Assembly (NCBI GenBank): GCA_964348455.1 | Contig: CAYGCQ010000003.1 | Coordinates: 1 to 64,000, forward strand | Reading direction: 5' to 3' | From: UBA10133 sp964348455 | GTDB lineage: Bacteria > Patescibacteriota > Microgenomatia > UBA1400 > MFAQ01 | Length of the DNA: 64,000 nt | In this document: positions 9,861 to 19,826 of the stretch, one piece after another | Position numbering within the stretch: the first letter of the stretch is position 1 | How the letters are laid out: every line of letters starts with the position of its first letter | Made by a program: the position numbers and the translations under genes | Notes under the pieces: generated by a model | What the model was told of the DNA's origin: nothing | Seen by the model: only the letters and a program-made list of their open reading frames with translations | Databases searched by the model: none

Positions 9861-10910
9861 TTATTGGGCTTGGATTTTAAGAGGTCGGATAATTTCACCG
9901 GTCAGATCTAAAGAATAGGGAGAGAATGTATAAGAATCTTTTTCAGCTAAGATTTGATAGAGACCATTTTCAAGGGGTCTGGCAAACATGAACTGACCAA
10001 GTTTGTTACTTTTGGTGGCTCTAGAAGTGAGTCCATTTCTTTTAATCTCCACCATGACACCATCAAGGATTTTGCCCTCCGGAGTCAAGGTAAGGCCAAC
10101 TAAGGTGTTTGGGGTGGTTGGAGTGAAGGGAACCGGGAGCTGGGTTTGTTGTGAAGCGACGCTTGGTGTGGTTTTAGGTATATTGGCTTGTTTTTGTACA
10201 GTGGTCGATGAAGGTGGCATTTCTGGTTTGGCTGGTTCTTGGTTGGTATCGACTGGCTCGGACTGTTTTGTCGGTTCGGGAGCTATTGGTGTTTCGGTGG
10301 TAACAACAGGAGCTAAGTTGGTTATGACACTCCCCAAAGCAGGAACCGGAGGTTCTTCTATAGCAGGTGATATGTTGATTAAGTCTGGGGCGGGAGGAGG
10401 CACTGGCGGTGAAGGCTCTTCAGGTTGAGGCTCTTGTGCTTGATCTTTGGATGGTTCATCAGTATTTGGAGGGGTAATGGCAACTGTCGGAGTGTTTGGG
10501 ACTGGTTCTGTCGGAGTTGGTGAGGATGCAGGAGCTTGTGTTAGCTGAATGCTGGCATTGGAGACAGCTTGAGTACCGGAAGTGGAGTTTGCAGACAATT
10601 TCATTTCGGCAGAATCTGCTGATTTTTTCCAGACAAATTGAGTGGGAGAGTAGATGGAACGAATAAAGGCAATAATCCAAACATCTAAAGAGCGTCCCTG
10701 AACCGGGACAAAAGCCATACCAACTCCAAGAACAATGAACATAAATGATAGTGGATATTTAAAGAAGAATGGTAGAGGAAGGCTATACGAAATAATAGCA
10801 AGCACGATGGAAATACCTAAGGAGGCAAACTGCTTGATTGTCATATCGCCGATTAGGCGAAAGCGATAGGAACTAATGTCCTGTGGTAGTGGGTGCTGTT
10901 GAATGGCCAT
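9861..10910 (-). CDS. PrgI-like (VirB3-type) membrane protein with C-terminal carboxypeptidase-regulatory-like domain
   Basis: Residues 1-100 match the PrgI pattern: a short start (MAIQQHPLPQDIS), RFRLIGDMTIKQF, then two adjacent membrane helices. PrgI proteins stand where VirB3 does, next to VirB4, in Gram-positive-type secretion systems, and here too the VirB4 pair follows. A Pro/Thr/Glu-rich linker of about 150 residues leads to a C-terminal ~85-residue beta-sandwich-like domain (LVGLTLTPEGKILDGVMVEI ... FMFARPLENGLYQIL) that looks like a carboxypeptidase-regulatory or Cna-B-type module. That fusion is unusual. It lies 26 bases after pyrG. Confidence 0.88.
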   Translation of the reverse strand: MAIQQHPLPQDISSYRFRLIGDMTIKQFASLGISIVLAIISYSLPLPFFFKYPLSFMFIVLGVGMAFVPVQGRSLDVWIIAFIRSIYSPTQFVWKKSADSAEMKLSANSTSGTQAVSNASIQLTQAPASSPTPTEPVPNTPTVAITPPNTDEPSKDQAQEPQPEEPSPPVPPPAPDLINISPAIEEPPVPALGSVITNLAPVVTTETPIAPEPTKQSEPVDTNQEPAKPEMPPSSTTVQKQANIPKTTPSVASQQTQLPVPFTPTTPNTLVGLTLTPEGKILDGVMVEIKRNGLTSRATKSNKLGQFMFARPLENGLYQILAEKDSYTFSPYSLDLTGEIIRPLKIQAQ

Positions 10911-10935
10911 AAAGAACTACCTTAAGTATATCGTG

Positions 10936-12624
10936 TTATTTTGACTTTGAAGAGGCTTTAACAAAGGCCATGAATATTGGGTGAGGGGTTAATGGTCTGG
11001 AAATGTATTCCGGATGGAACTGCGTGCCGATAAAAAATGGGTGATTTTTTAACTCAATGGCTTCAACTAATTTGCCGTCGGGGGAAGTTCCGGAAACAAC
11101 AAAGCCTGATTTTTCAAAAAGATCTCGATATTCATTGTTGAATTCATAGCGGTGACGATGTCTTTCGTAAACAATGTTGGATTTAACATTATTGTTCCTG
11201 GAAATATTTTGAGAATCGGTGTGCCATGGTGCTTTTGGATTTATGCCGTATTTTTTGTAGATTTTGTCTAATAAGGTACCGATTTTTATTTGACAAGGCC
11301 ATGAACCTAGGCGAATGGTGCCACCATACTGCTTCTTCGCTAAATACTTGGCTTGTTCCGGCATGATGTGAACAACGGGAAAATTGGTTTGAGGGTCAAC
11401 CTCTATGGAATTTGCCAGTTTGAGATTTAGAACATTGCGGGCGTATTCGATGGTGGCCATTTGCATACCAAAACAAAGACCGAGATATGGAATATTATTT
11501 TCTCTGGCATATCTGACGGCTTTTAGTTTACCTTCTACTCCACGACTGCCCCAACCTTGAGGGACAATAATGCCGTCAAAGTCTTTGAGATCTACTTTAC
11601 CCTTTTCTAAATCGGAGCTATCTATCCAAGCCAGTTCTGGGTTATACCCCTGTACCCAAGAGGATTGTTTGATGGCCTCGATGACGGAGACATAGGAATC
11701 GGAGAGTTTGTAATCACCAGTTGTGAAATATTTACCAACAAGGGCAATTTGGATTTTCTTCTTGGCTGATTGAGAAGATTTCTCAAATTTTTTCCAAGAC
11801 GAAAGCCCTGGTTTGCTTTTCTTATTTTTAATTTTTAGTTTCTTGATTATTTTTTCGACAAACTTCTGCTCTTCAAGAAGAATGGGGAGTTGGTAGATAC
11901 TTTGAAGATCGGGATTACTAATAATGTCTTCTTGATTAAGATTGCAGAAGATAGCTATTTTTTCTTTGCGCTTGTCGTCTAAGGGCTGCTCGCTGCGAGT
12001 GACGATAAAGTCGGGTTGAATTCCCATACCGTTAAGAACTTGAACTGATTGTTGGGCCGGCTTACTTTTTAGCTCACCGATGGTCTTGATAAAGGGGACA
12101 TAGGTGACATGGACTTGAATAACATCTCTGGGTTTGCGAAGTTTGAGGATTCTGGAAGCTTCGAAGAAGATACCGTTCTGATACTCGCCAACAGTACCTC
12201 CGAGTTCGACAATGACGATGTCAGCCTTGTTGATTTTTCCTGCTTTGATAATGCGACTAATTATTTCGTCTGTGACGTGGGGAACAGCTTCGACATCTTC
12301 TCCTTCGTAGCCAAAGGCGCGTTCGCGGTCGATAACTGTTTTGTAGACTTGGCCGGCGGTCATGTAGTTTTCTCTCCTTAGTGAAATTCCTAAAAACCTC
12401 TCGTAGTTGCCTAGGTCTTGATCGGTTTCCAGGCCATCTTCTGTCACAAAGACTTCGCCGTGTTCTTGTGGTCGAATGGTGCCGGCATCGATATTTAGAT
12501 ACATGTCAATCTTCACAATGGAGACTTTTAAACCTTCGGCTTGAAGAATGGTGCCAATGCTTGAAGAAGTTATGCCTTTACCAAGACCACTGACGACACC
12601 TCCGGAAACAAAAATGTACTTCAT
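10936..12624 (-). CDS. pyrG: CTP synthase
   Basis: Converts UTP to CTP using ATP and glutamine-derived ammonia. The 562-residue protein has the synthetase domain start KYIFVSGGVVSGLGKGI and a C-terminal class-I glutamine amidotransferase domain with the nucleophile in GLCFGMQ and the His/Glu pair in TQFHPEYIS. It is slightly longer than the usual ~540 residues; the extra length is a Lys-rich insert between the two domains (about residues 265-290). It precedes the secretion genes on the same strand by 26 bases and may be co-transcribed with them, though it is a housekeeping enzyme. Confidence 0.97.
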   Translation of the reverse strand: MKYIFVSGGVVSGLGKGITSSSIGTILQAEGLKVSIVKIDMYLNIDAGTIRPQEHGEVFVTEDGLETDQDLGNYERFLGISLRRENYMTAGQVYKTVIDRERAFGYEGEDVEAVPHVTDEIISRIIKAGKINKADIVIVELGGTVGEYQNGIFFEASRILKLRKPRDVIQVHVTYVPFIKTIGELKSKPAQQSVQVLNGMGIQPDFIVTRSEQPLDDKRKEKIAIFCNLNQEDIISNPDLQSIYQLPILLEEQKFVEKIIKKLKIKNKKSKPGLSSWKKFEKSSQSAKKKIQIALVGKYFTTGDYKLSDSYVSVIEAIKQSSWVQGYNPELAWIDSSDLEKGKVDLKDFDGIIVPQGWGSRGVEGKLKAVRYARENNIPYLGLCFGMQMATIEYARNVLNLKLANSIEVDPQTNFPVVHIMPEQAKYLAKKQYGGTIRLGSWPCQIKIGTLLDKIYKKYGINPKAPWHTDSQNISRNNNVKSNIVYERHRHRYEFNNEYRDLFEKSGFVVSGTSPDGKLVEAIELKNHPFFIGTQFHPEYISRPLTPHPIFMAFVKASSKSK

Positions 12625-12768
12625 GAAAATAAATTCTGGAGTTAAAAGGCGGGTAAATCAAGTCTATCTTTGAAAAGTGATATACTCTATTTTGATGTTT
12701 GCCCCTCGGAAAATAATGGTTGTTTGAGCTTGTTTGGTAACGTGTGAAAATGATAAGATTGTTTAGGT

Positions 12769-15045
12769 ATGAGCTTTTTACACCAGAATCATCAGTTTGA
12801 AGTAATAAAAAAGAGGATTTTTTTGGTAGAAGAACCGGCCGTTCCTGCGATCGGTGCTTCTTCTGAGATGGGTGAAGGGGATGGTAAGAAAGCACTATAC
12901 CGCAACCTACTTAAGTTAGCTGGATTGGGAGATACTGAAGATCTTGATGATAGTGTTTTTGAGATCGACAAACTTAAAGCAGCTAAAGAACTAATTTCTG
13001 CTGGTTTTGAATTGGAAGGTTTAGGTTTGGTAGTAAAAAAGGTGGGAAAGGGTGGCAATGTAGACGGGTTGGTGCAACTTGCTAGTGGTTGGGAAGACTA
13101 TGTAGCATTTAGCACATCAATGCAGGTTTTGAGGACACTTGGTGAAGAAAAAAAAATGAGCCTGTTAGAAGAAATTAATCCTGGTAAACCAATAAAATTT
13201 GATTTTGAGATGGAGGAAATTTCAGAACGTTCAAACGATATTGATATAATTTCGAAACCTAAACCAGACGAATGGGAAGTACCTATTCCGGAGATTGATA
13301 TTGAGGAGGAGCTGGACACTCAACAGCCTCATAAGAGAAAGGACCGGAAAAAAGCAGATTTTCCTGATCTGGTCGACTTTCCAAATGCAAGTAACGAAGG
13401 CGTCGTTAAAACCAGAGAAGGACAAAACCTGTTCACAATTGGTTTGGCTATAAATAATGGTAAGAAAGAAAAGACGAACAACACCTTAGAAAAAGAAGTT
13501 CTTAATGATGAAGGTTTGGTTGAGTATTATGCTAACAATCTAGTGGCCGATCTCAAGGTAATATACCCATTAAGAAGTGAAACAACCACTGAATGGGAAA
13601 CTGCAAAAAAAAGAGTTAGTAAAAATGGGATTAGGTGGATTCAAATCGAGGACTGGACAAGAGACAGCAAAGCTCCTAGAGATAAAATTTTAGGGAGAAA
13701 AATGACGGAAGGGATAGAAACATACATGGAGATGGCGGAAGGTGAACCTCAAAATTGGGATGAAATAAAAGAATTAATAAATAAGTCAAAAATAAGGCTG
13801 GATTTGCTGGAAAAGGCGAGAGAAGAAAAAATATTAATTAAAAATCTGGCTAATAAGCTAGCGGGTGTTGATGTCGTAAAGACAGATATTGATTCTGTAG
13901 AAAAAAATGGAAATGAGAATTTGGTATGGTATGAGGGGATAGGGAAAGACTTGATTAATGCCACTAGACTTCGAGATATAATCAGAAAACCTGAAGAGGA
14001 CATTGATGAATTTAATAAAACACAAAAAGAGGCTAAAGACTCCTTGAAAAAGAGAATTTCAAACATTGAAGCGGTCATTGGTGGGAGTGATAATCGGCTT
14101 AAGATTTTTGGTGCTGGAAAAATTCTGGATGGAACAAAAGCTGAAAAGACTCGTTGGGGGAGTGAAAAAGCGGCACTTGATTTTTTGAAAGAAGTGTTGA
14201 GGATTGATAAAACTGGAACTGATAAGTTATCCTCGACAGATGATTTGATGGGAAATGGTAAAAGAGTGAAGTTGGAGCAAAAGGCTGAAATAAAAGTTGC
14301 TCATGGGGAGAGGGGGGATGATATTCTTCCATTTAAGGCAAGTTTCTTAAGCGAGCATTTTTCCACGTCCTTAGATATTCCTGAATATGATAGAGGGTTG
14401 TCTGGGTTAGTATGGTACAGAGATATTGTCAAAGATCTTCAAGCAATCACTCTTGATGACGATAATCTTGATACAAGATTGAAGGGCGAGCTGACTAAGG
14501 ATGAAGAAAAGATTATTCGAGACAAAATTCATGGTCTTCGGGTTGAGGCAAAGAAGAGGTTGGTGGACAGAGGCGTTAAAATACCAGCATTATCAACATC
14601 TCCTGATGATGGTGATAAAAACGATGCCAGACTGAGAATTAGAGCGGCTTCTGAATATCTATACAAGAGTAATGTGTCAAAAGAGGCGGAAAGGATGATG
14701 AAAAGTAGGGAGGAGGCGATTGTTTTTCTAAATGGTTTGGGAATTAGTTTTGGGAGAAAGGGTTCTGTTGAGTCGTTGGCGGATCAACCTAAAGACTGGG
14801 AAAAGCGATTTAATGAAGATTCAATATTAAAAGCTTTAAAGGAAGAAGTTCAGGTGAGCAATCCAGACAAGTGGTCAACTATGATGACAGAGTTGAGTTC
14901 GATGGAGACAACTACCAGAGATAATAAAATATTGATTTTGACCTGGCTGGCAGATGCGAGGAGTAGCCCTCCAACTGATGCTGAGGGGAGAGCTCTCTGG
15001 ACTAAGTTCAAAAATCGGTTGGCGAGTTTGGGTTTGGTGGTATAA
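12769..15045 (+). CDS. Large uncharacterised cytoplasmic protein with internal repeats
   Basis: 758 residues, highly charged, no signal peptide and no membrane helix; I recognise no family. Three degenerate repeat units can be seen, beginning with GLVEYYANNLVADL (about residue 250), NLVWYEGIGKDL (about 384) and GLVWYRDIVKDL (about 546). Each is followed by an AKKR/LKKR-type helix, and the last two by a conserved KAALDFLKE / EEAIVFLNG helix. A -10-like TAAGAT at 12754-12759 lies 9 bases before the ATG. It runs opposite to the flanking secretion genes and is followed 47 bases later by another large unknown protein; the two probably form a unit. A link to the secretion apparatus is only positional. 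Confidence 0.85.
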   Translation: MSFLHQNHQFEVIKKRIFLVEEPAVPAIGASSEMGEGDGKKALYRNLLKLAGLGDTEDLDDSVFEIDKLKAAKELISAGFELEGLGLVVKKVGKGGNVDGLVQLASGWEDYVAFSTSMQVLRTLGEEKKMSLLEEINPGKPIKFDFEMEEISERSNDIDIISKPKPDEWEVPIPEIDIEEELDTQQPHKRKDRKKADFPDLVDFPNASNEGVVKTREGQNLFTIGLAINNGKKEKTNNTLEKEVLNDEGLVEYYANNLVADLKVIYPLRSETTTEWETAKKRVSKNGIRWIQIEDWTRDSKAPRDKILGRKMTEGIETYMEMAEGEPQNWDEIKELINKSKIRLDLLEKAREEKILIKNLANKLAGVDVVKTDIDSVEKNGNENLVWYEGIGKDLINATRLRDIIRKPEEDIDEFNKTQKEAKDSLKKRISNIEAVIGGSDNRLKIFGAGKILDGTKAEKTRWGSEKAALDFLKEVLRIDKTGTDKLSSTDDLMGNGKRVKLEQKAEIKVAHGERGDDILPFKASFLSEHFSTSLDIPEYDRGLSGLVWYRDIVKDLQAITLDDDNLDTRLKGELTKDEEKIIRDKIHGLRVEAKKRLVDRGVKIPALSTSPDDGDKNDARLRIRAASEYLYKSNVSKEAERMMKSREEAIVFLNGLGISFGRKGSVESLADQPKDWEKRFNEDSILKALKEEVQVSNPDKWSTMMTELSSMETTTRDNKILILTWLADARSSPPTDAEGRALWTKFKNRLASLGLVV

Positions 15046-15092
15046 TTTGGGTAGTTAGAATTTCTGATTTTAGGAACAAAAAATGAATAAAA

Positions 15093-17993
15093 ATGACTGA
15101 AAACAGAAACGAAAGTGATACACCATATTTTTACAGCGAAAGAACAAGAGCCTTAATTGCAAAGCAGCTAGCGAGTAATAACCCTGTGGATGGTGAAATA
15201 TTAAGAAAATATAATGCTGATTTGGAAAGAATGGGATCGGTTGATGTTATAGGCAATCCAAAGACTGAAGAGATAGGAACGGGTGATGCCCCATCAGTGG
15301 CTGAGGCATTTAATACACAAGAAACACCTGAAGATGTTGCTGATGTAGCACACAGATTGGGCAGGGAAGAGTTATTGGGCTTGCCAGCTCTCACGTCAGA
15401 GGAAGAGATTGAACTTAGTCGTTTTAGAACAACCGCTGGGCCGGATAATCAAATGCCGACCGATAACGAGGAAGCTGAAGAAAGAAGAAAAATAATAAGA
15501 AGACGGCAAATAATACAGCCTGGGGAGATGGTCTTGTCAGAGATGAGAGATCCTGTTGAAGAACCAGAATTTGTTGAAGGGACAACAGGGAGGTCTGTTG
15601 ATGAGATCGCTGATGACATTGCTTTTGTAAGTAAAAAATATAATGCTGATGACAGAGAGGCTCGGAAAGCAGCTTTTCAGAGACTTGAAGCTGACGGGGT
15701 TGATGTAAATAAATATGTACGAGAAGGACTCAATAAAGACACTTTGAGTCCAGATGACAGGAAAGAAATTTCGCGAAGGAAGAGGGCTCTAAATAAGCTG
15801 TCTGAAGATATGAAAAAAGGAGCTGTAACAGAGGAACAAGAAGAGATAATGAAAAAAATTGGTTTGGATCCTGATGACTTCGAAAGTAGCGATGCTGCTG
15901 AAGGCGATGTTTCAGATAGTGAAGAATTGGAATCAGATGAAGAATCCAAGAAAGAAATCTTCTATAAGGAAATGTTTCTTCTATTAATGAACAGAAAACA
16001 AGCAGAGGAAAGAAGTCTCGAAGGAGATCGGAGAATTGCAATCAAACACTTGGAATCACAAGGAGTGGATGTTGGCTTTATTTTTGGAGAGGATATTGAT
16101 GAGGATGATACTAGAGCAAGAATTGAAAGAAAAAATGAAGTAAGAAAAGCATTTAAAGCAATGAGGTCTGGAGAAATTTCTGAGGATGAAGCTGCCGTCT
16201 TAAGGTTGGCTAATATTGATATAAATGAGGCAGAAGTTAGAATTAATCCCGACAACACTCCTGAAGATGAGAGCTTATCAGATGAGGCTAGCTTTCATGC
16301 TGAATATGGATGTAGCAAAGAAGTCTATGATCGACTGGTTTCAGCCTGTTTAAATGATATTTTTGCCAATGGCGTTCGGGATGATAATCAGGTATTAAAC
16401 AATCTAACAAATAATGTTACTGGTGAGTGGACGTTGATAAACAGAGGTCGCAGAATTCCGGTTCCTACCAAGATAATAGAAAAGTTGCGAGGTTTGCAAC
16501 TAGAATCTTGGATTGGTGTTGCAAATATTATGAATGCCTGGGGAGATCTGAAAGAAGTTGATGAAATAAATCCAAGTAATTTAAAGGCAGGATTATTTAT
16601 GCCTAGGTATGTTGAAGAGGGCTTTGCTGTAAAGATGGAGGGAGTTATGTTTCCTCAATTTATGGGTGCAGGTAATGTTGAAAATTACAAAACAACAGAA
16701 AGAGTGGAGAACGTTGGTGAGAATGTAAGTAAGGCAATGAAAAAATTAATGGATTATTTTGGTCAAATTAATCCAGACATGCCAGTTAAATTAAAAAATG
16801 ATTATTGGTCTTTTATCAGCAGCGAGTCTTCGGTGAGAGCCGGACTTTATGAAGGGTTGGGAATAAATAGGTATGAGGGTGAAGCTGCTTTTGCTTTCTT
16901 GCTTTCTAACTTTATGATAGCAAAAAAAGGAGTTGGACTTGATTCATTTTCGATATTAGTAAAACCAGCCGAAAAAAGATTAGCATCTTACGAAGTCGAT
17001 GAAGCAAGGGACCCAATAGTAAGACTTATTGTTCAAGAGTCGATGCATTTAGATGAAGAAGCCTATATAAGGGCAGAGAGCGCAGAAAAACAAAGAATGA
17101 GGATTGAAGTTCTGAAAGAGATGCGTGAATTAATTCCATCGACATTCATTCCAACTGGGCTAGACATTGGAGGAGAAGCGGCTTTATCGAGTGGCGAGGG
17201 TTGGGTTTCCTGGAGAAACAGAACTTACATAAGCGCTGAAGATAGAAAAATGTTTATAGAAAAGCAAATTAGACCCGAGTGGTCAAAAGAGAAAGTGAAG
17301 GCTGAAAAATCGCTCATCGAGAAAAGGACTCCTCCCGCAAGTGATATTGAAACAAGGCTTTCGATACTCAGAAGTGCAATCGACGTTCACAATTCAATGA
17401 AGGCTGCCTTGGCTCCGGAGGCTGATGTTTCTAAAATCGCAGCTTTTAAGGGGAAACTATTTATTCATCTTAAAGCAAATTTATTAGCTGCAGGATATCC
17501 TTTAGAGATGGTAGATTTTATAGATAAAAAGAGCGAGTCTGACTTGGAATGGATTTCCAAATGTGTCATCGGTGTGGCAGAAACATATCTCTATACTCAC
17601 TCAATTGCTGATTCTGAAAATAGAAACGGCAAACCTTGGTCTCAGGTGCAATTTATTGCTAAAGCTTCTGAGCTTTTTGATTCTCAAGCTCAGTCGGGGA
17701 AACATAAGTATATTGGATTAGATGCTGAAACAGCCTCCGACGATGTTAATAGATTTGTAGAGTTCGTCAATCAACTATATGAAGATAGTAAACAAATTTG
17801 CGGACCTCTTATCGGAATAACAAATATCGCCAAAGCCGCTCTAACTCGAAATCATGGAATCCCAAACTGGTATGGGAGATATGAAGATCTATCAGAACAA
17901 TTTAAAGCATTTTTACAATCTCAAGTTGGTTATGAAGGTCAGTGGTCAAACTTGCAAAATAAGATGAAGAAAATCACGAAGAATCTTCGATAG
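15093..17993 (+). CDS. Very large uncharacterised acidic protein with duplicated helical module
   Basis: 966 residues, acidic, without signal peptide or membrane helix; no family recognised. A module is duplicated: about residues 190-260 (RLEADGVDVNKYVREG ... RALNKLSEDMKKGAVTEEQ) and about 320-390 (HLESQGVDVGFIFGED ... KAFKAMRSGEISEDE). The C-terminal half (from about residue 410) is a different, better-structured-looking region with no clear motif. AGGA stands before the ATG at suitable distance (15072-15076). It follows the 758-residue protein and converges on the VirB6-like gene. Candidate roles (secreted substrate, cytoplasmic scaffold) cannot be separated from sequence alone. Confidence 0.85.
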   Translation: MTENRNESDTPYFYSERTRALIAKQLASNNPVDGEILRKYNADLERMGSVDVIGNPKTEEIGTGDAPSVAEAFNTQETPEDVADVAHRLGREELLGLPALTSEEEIELSRFRTTAGPDNQMPTDNEEAEERRKIIRRRQIIQPGEMVLSEMRDPVEEPEFVEGTTGRSVDEIADDIAFVSKKYNADDREARKAAFQRLEADGVDVNKYVREGLNKDTLSPDDRKEISRRKRALNKLSEDMKKGAVTEEQEEIMKKIGLDPDDFESSDAAEGDVSDSEELESDEESKKEIFYKEMFLLLMNRKQAEERSLEGDRRIAIKHLESQGVDVGFIFGEDIDEDDTRARIERKNEVRKAFKAMRSGEISEDEAAVLRLANIDINEAEVRINPDNTPEDESLSDEASFHAEYGCSKEVYDRLVSACLNDIFANGVRDDNQVLNNLTNNVTGEWTLINRGRRIPVPTKIIEKLRGLQLESWIGVANIMNAWGDLKEVDEINPSNLKAGLFMPRYVEEGFAVKMEGVMFPQFMGAGNVENYKTTERVENVGENVSKAMKKLMDYFGQINPDMPVKLKNDYWSFISSESSVRAGLYEGLGINRYEGEAAFAFLLSNFMIAKKGVGLDSFSILVKPAEKRLASYEVDEARDPIVRLIVQESMHLDEEAYIRAESAEKQRMRIEVLKEMRELIPSTFIPTGLDIGGEAALSSGEGWVSWRNRTYISAEDRKMFIEKQIRPEWSKEKVKAEKSLIEKRTPPASDIETRLSILRSAIDVHNSMKAALAPEADVSKIAAFKGKLFIHLKANLLAAGYPLEMVDFIDKKSESDLEWISKCVIGVAETYLYTHSIADSENRNGKPWSQVQFIAKASELFDSQAQSGKHKYIGLDAETASDDVNRFVEFVNQLYEDSKQICGPLIGITNIAKAALTRNHGIPNWYGRYEDLSEQFKAFLQSQVGYEGQWSNLQNKMKKITKNLR

Positions 17994-18038
17994 TAGTAAG
18001 TATGGGTGAAAAAAGAGAAAACAGGTTCTTGGAAGCAG

Positions 18039-19799
18039 CTATTTTGGAGCTGTAATACCAGTGTCAGTTCCACTAACAAAAATCGACGGCTTATCCTTAA
18101 GATTTCCGCTTGCATCATAACCTCTTTTGTATGTATTTCTTATTCCAGATGCAATTCTCCCTCCTCCAAGCCCCCTATATCCCCCGGATGCCATTGATTC
18201 ATTTTTGCTGACTCCGGACTTGAGTGCTTCACCGATGGCTGCACCATATGGGAATGGAGGCGTCTTAAGAGCTTTCTCGACCATTTCCACATATTTACTG
18301 GACATCATAAGAAGTCCGAAACCGATAGTGGCTAGCATGAGACTGCCAACGCTGGATCCAATCCAACTACCTCCGGCTGCCCCTGCGCCGGTTAGACCTC
18401 CTGCCACTGTCATTGGAGGAGTCCAGATGCTTTCAAGGGTTGAGAAAGATTGAACTCCAAGAAGACTTTCTCCAGTTACTCCAGGAATATTTAGAAGAGC
18501 TAACAGGGAAAGAAATGGTTGAGCCATAAGGGCGTAGGAGAGGACTAGGAAGAATGATGCGACAGGGAAAACGGCCAAATTTCCGTAGATTGATTTTAGC
18601 CAGTCTGCAGTAGAGGTGGAACCAGGAAAAAGTCCTCCAAGTAGTATTACTGGAGCAAAAATAAGATTTATGATGACACCAAAGTAGGCTTGAAAAAGTT
18701 TAGCTCCAAGCTTTAGGAAAGAAATGATTATGGCAATTAAAACAATAATTACTGCAATCCAGCCAATAAATCCAAGAATTCCGGTTAAGCTTATGGCTCC
18801 AACGACTCCTCCAACTATAGCTCCAATTCCACCACCAATCAGTAGATTGAAAAAAATAAGTGGTGAGACAACAACTGCCGAGAATCCATTGACGATAAAT
18901 GAGCCAATTAATCCCATAAACGATCCGCTGGCCATATCAACAAGGATATTTTTATTGTTTGTTAAGATTCCACCGGCTTTTAATATATTAATGGACATGG
19001 CGACGGCAATGGTGGAGATATCTACCAGAAGACCTACTATCGCGTAAGAAAAAGTGATGATGAGTAAAGTGGATATAAGTCTGGGAATTGCTAGTTGGAT
19101 AGTGGCGGCTGTTTTGGAATCTATACGAACACGGAACATAATCATTATTCCGTATAGTACAAATCCGAAAGCAAAAAGAAGATAAGCTACATTTCTGAAG
19201 GCTCTCCAAAGAGGGAGGATTGGTGAAAGAGCTGTAAAGCCGTAGCCTGGTCCAGCAGCGAAGGTTTCATCTACTATTTTGTGCTGTTTAAGGTTTGATG
19301 AGACGTAAGCAAGATAATCGACGGTCGTTGCCGGCTTCGCATTAAAAATTGCTGTAGTGGCTTTGGCTAGAGCGGGAATAATGCCTTGCTCTATAGGATT
19401 TGGAGTTTGTGAGGTTGTTAGACATCCTGCAGGGTTGCTCGCGCACTGAAGGCCTTTGACAAGATTTGTGATTAAGTCAATGAAACTGTAGTATTGCGGT
19501 CCAATAATGTATTCTGCTCCCTGCAAGAGTACTATGTCGGAAAATCCGACGCCATCTCCACTTAGAGTATCAACTCCTGGTTTACACTTTCCAGAATACC
19601 AGGTTTCAAGATTCATTAGATCTCCAGATCTTTTATCACAGAATTCCTTTCCGTAGTCAAAAAGTGTTTTTGGGGCACTAACTAGCTCTACAAAGATGTT
19701 CGAGACAGCATTGATTACAGGTGGTTTAACAACAGAAAGAGATATGAAAATAAATAAGAGAATGAGGCTGAGGTATTTGTGAAGTGGTCGCATAGTCAA
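18039..19799 (-). CDS. VirB6/TrbL-like polytopic membrane protein
   Basis: 586 residues with an N-terminal hydrophobic export segment (YLSLILLFIFISLSVV), a Cys-containing periplasmic-type region to about residue 190, and then five to seven membrane helices between about 200 and 500, including Gly/Ala/Ile-rich stretches. That topology, with a long polar N-terminal loop before clustered helices, is typical of VirB6/TrbL inner-membrane channel components. A polar Gly/Ser-rich tail of ~60 residues ends the protein. It lies 27 bases downstream of the giant transglycosylase gene. A TATAAT-like box (reverse strand) sits about a dozen bases before the ATG, so it may also have its own promoter. Confidence 0.87.
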   Translation of the reverse strand: MTMRPLHKYLSLILLFIFISLSVVKPPVINAVSNIFVELVSAPKTLFDYGKEFCDKRSGDLMNLETWYSGKCKPGVDTLSGDGVGFSDIVLLQGAEYIIGPQYYSFIDLITNLVKGLQCASNPAGCLTTSQTPNPIEQGIIPALAKATTAIFNAKPATTVDYLAYVSSNLKQHKIVDETFAAGPGYGFTALSPILPLWRAFRNVAYLLFAFGFVLYGIMIMFRVRIDSKTAATIQLAIPRLISTLLIITFSYAIVGLLVDISTIAVAMSINILKAGGILTNNKNILVDMASGSFMGLIGSFIVNGFSAVVVSPLIFFNLLIGGGIGAIVGGVVGAISLTGILGFIGWIAVIIVLIAIIISFLKLGAKLFQAYFGVIINLIFAPVILLGGLFPGSTSTADWLKSIYGNLAVFPVASFFLVLSYALMAQPFLSLLALLNIPGVTGESLLGVQSFSTLESIWTPPMTVAGGLTGAGAAGGSWIGSSVGSLMLATIGFGLLMMSSKYVEMVEKALKTPPFPYGAAIGEALKSGVSKNESMASGGYRGLGGGRIASGIRNTYKRGYDASGNLKDKPSIFVSGTDTGITAPK

Positions 19800-19826
19800 T
19801 AAAAATTATACAGGAAAAGAGGTGGA

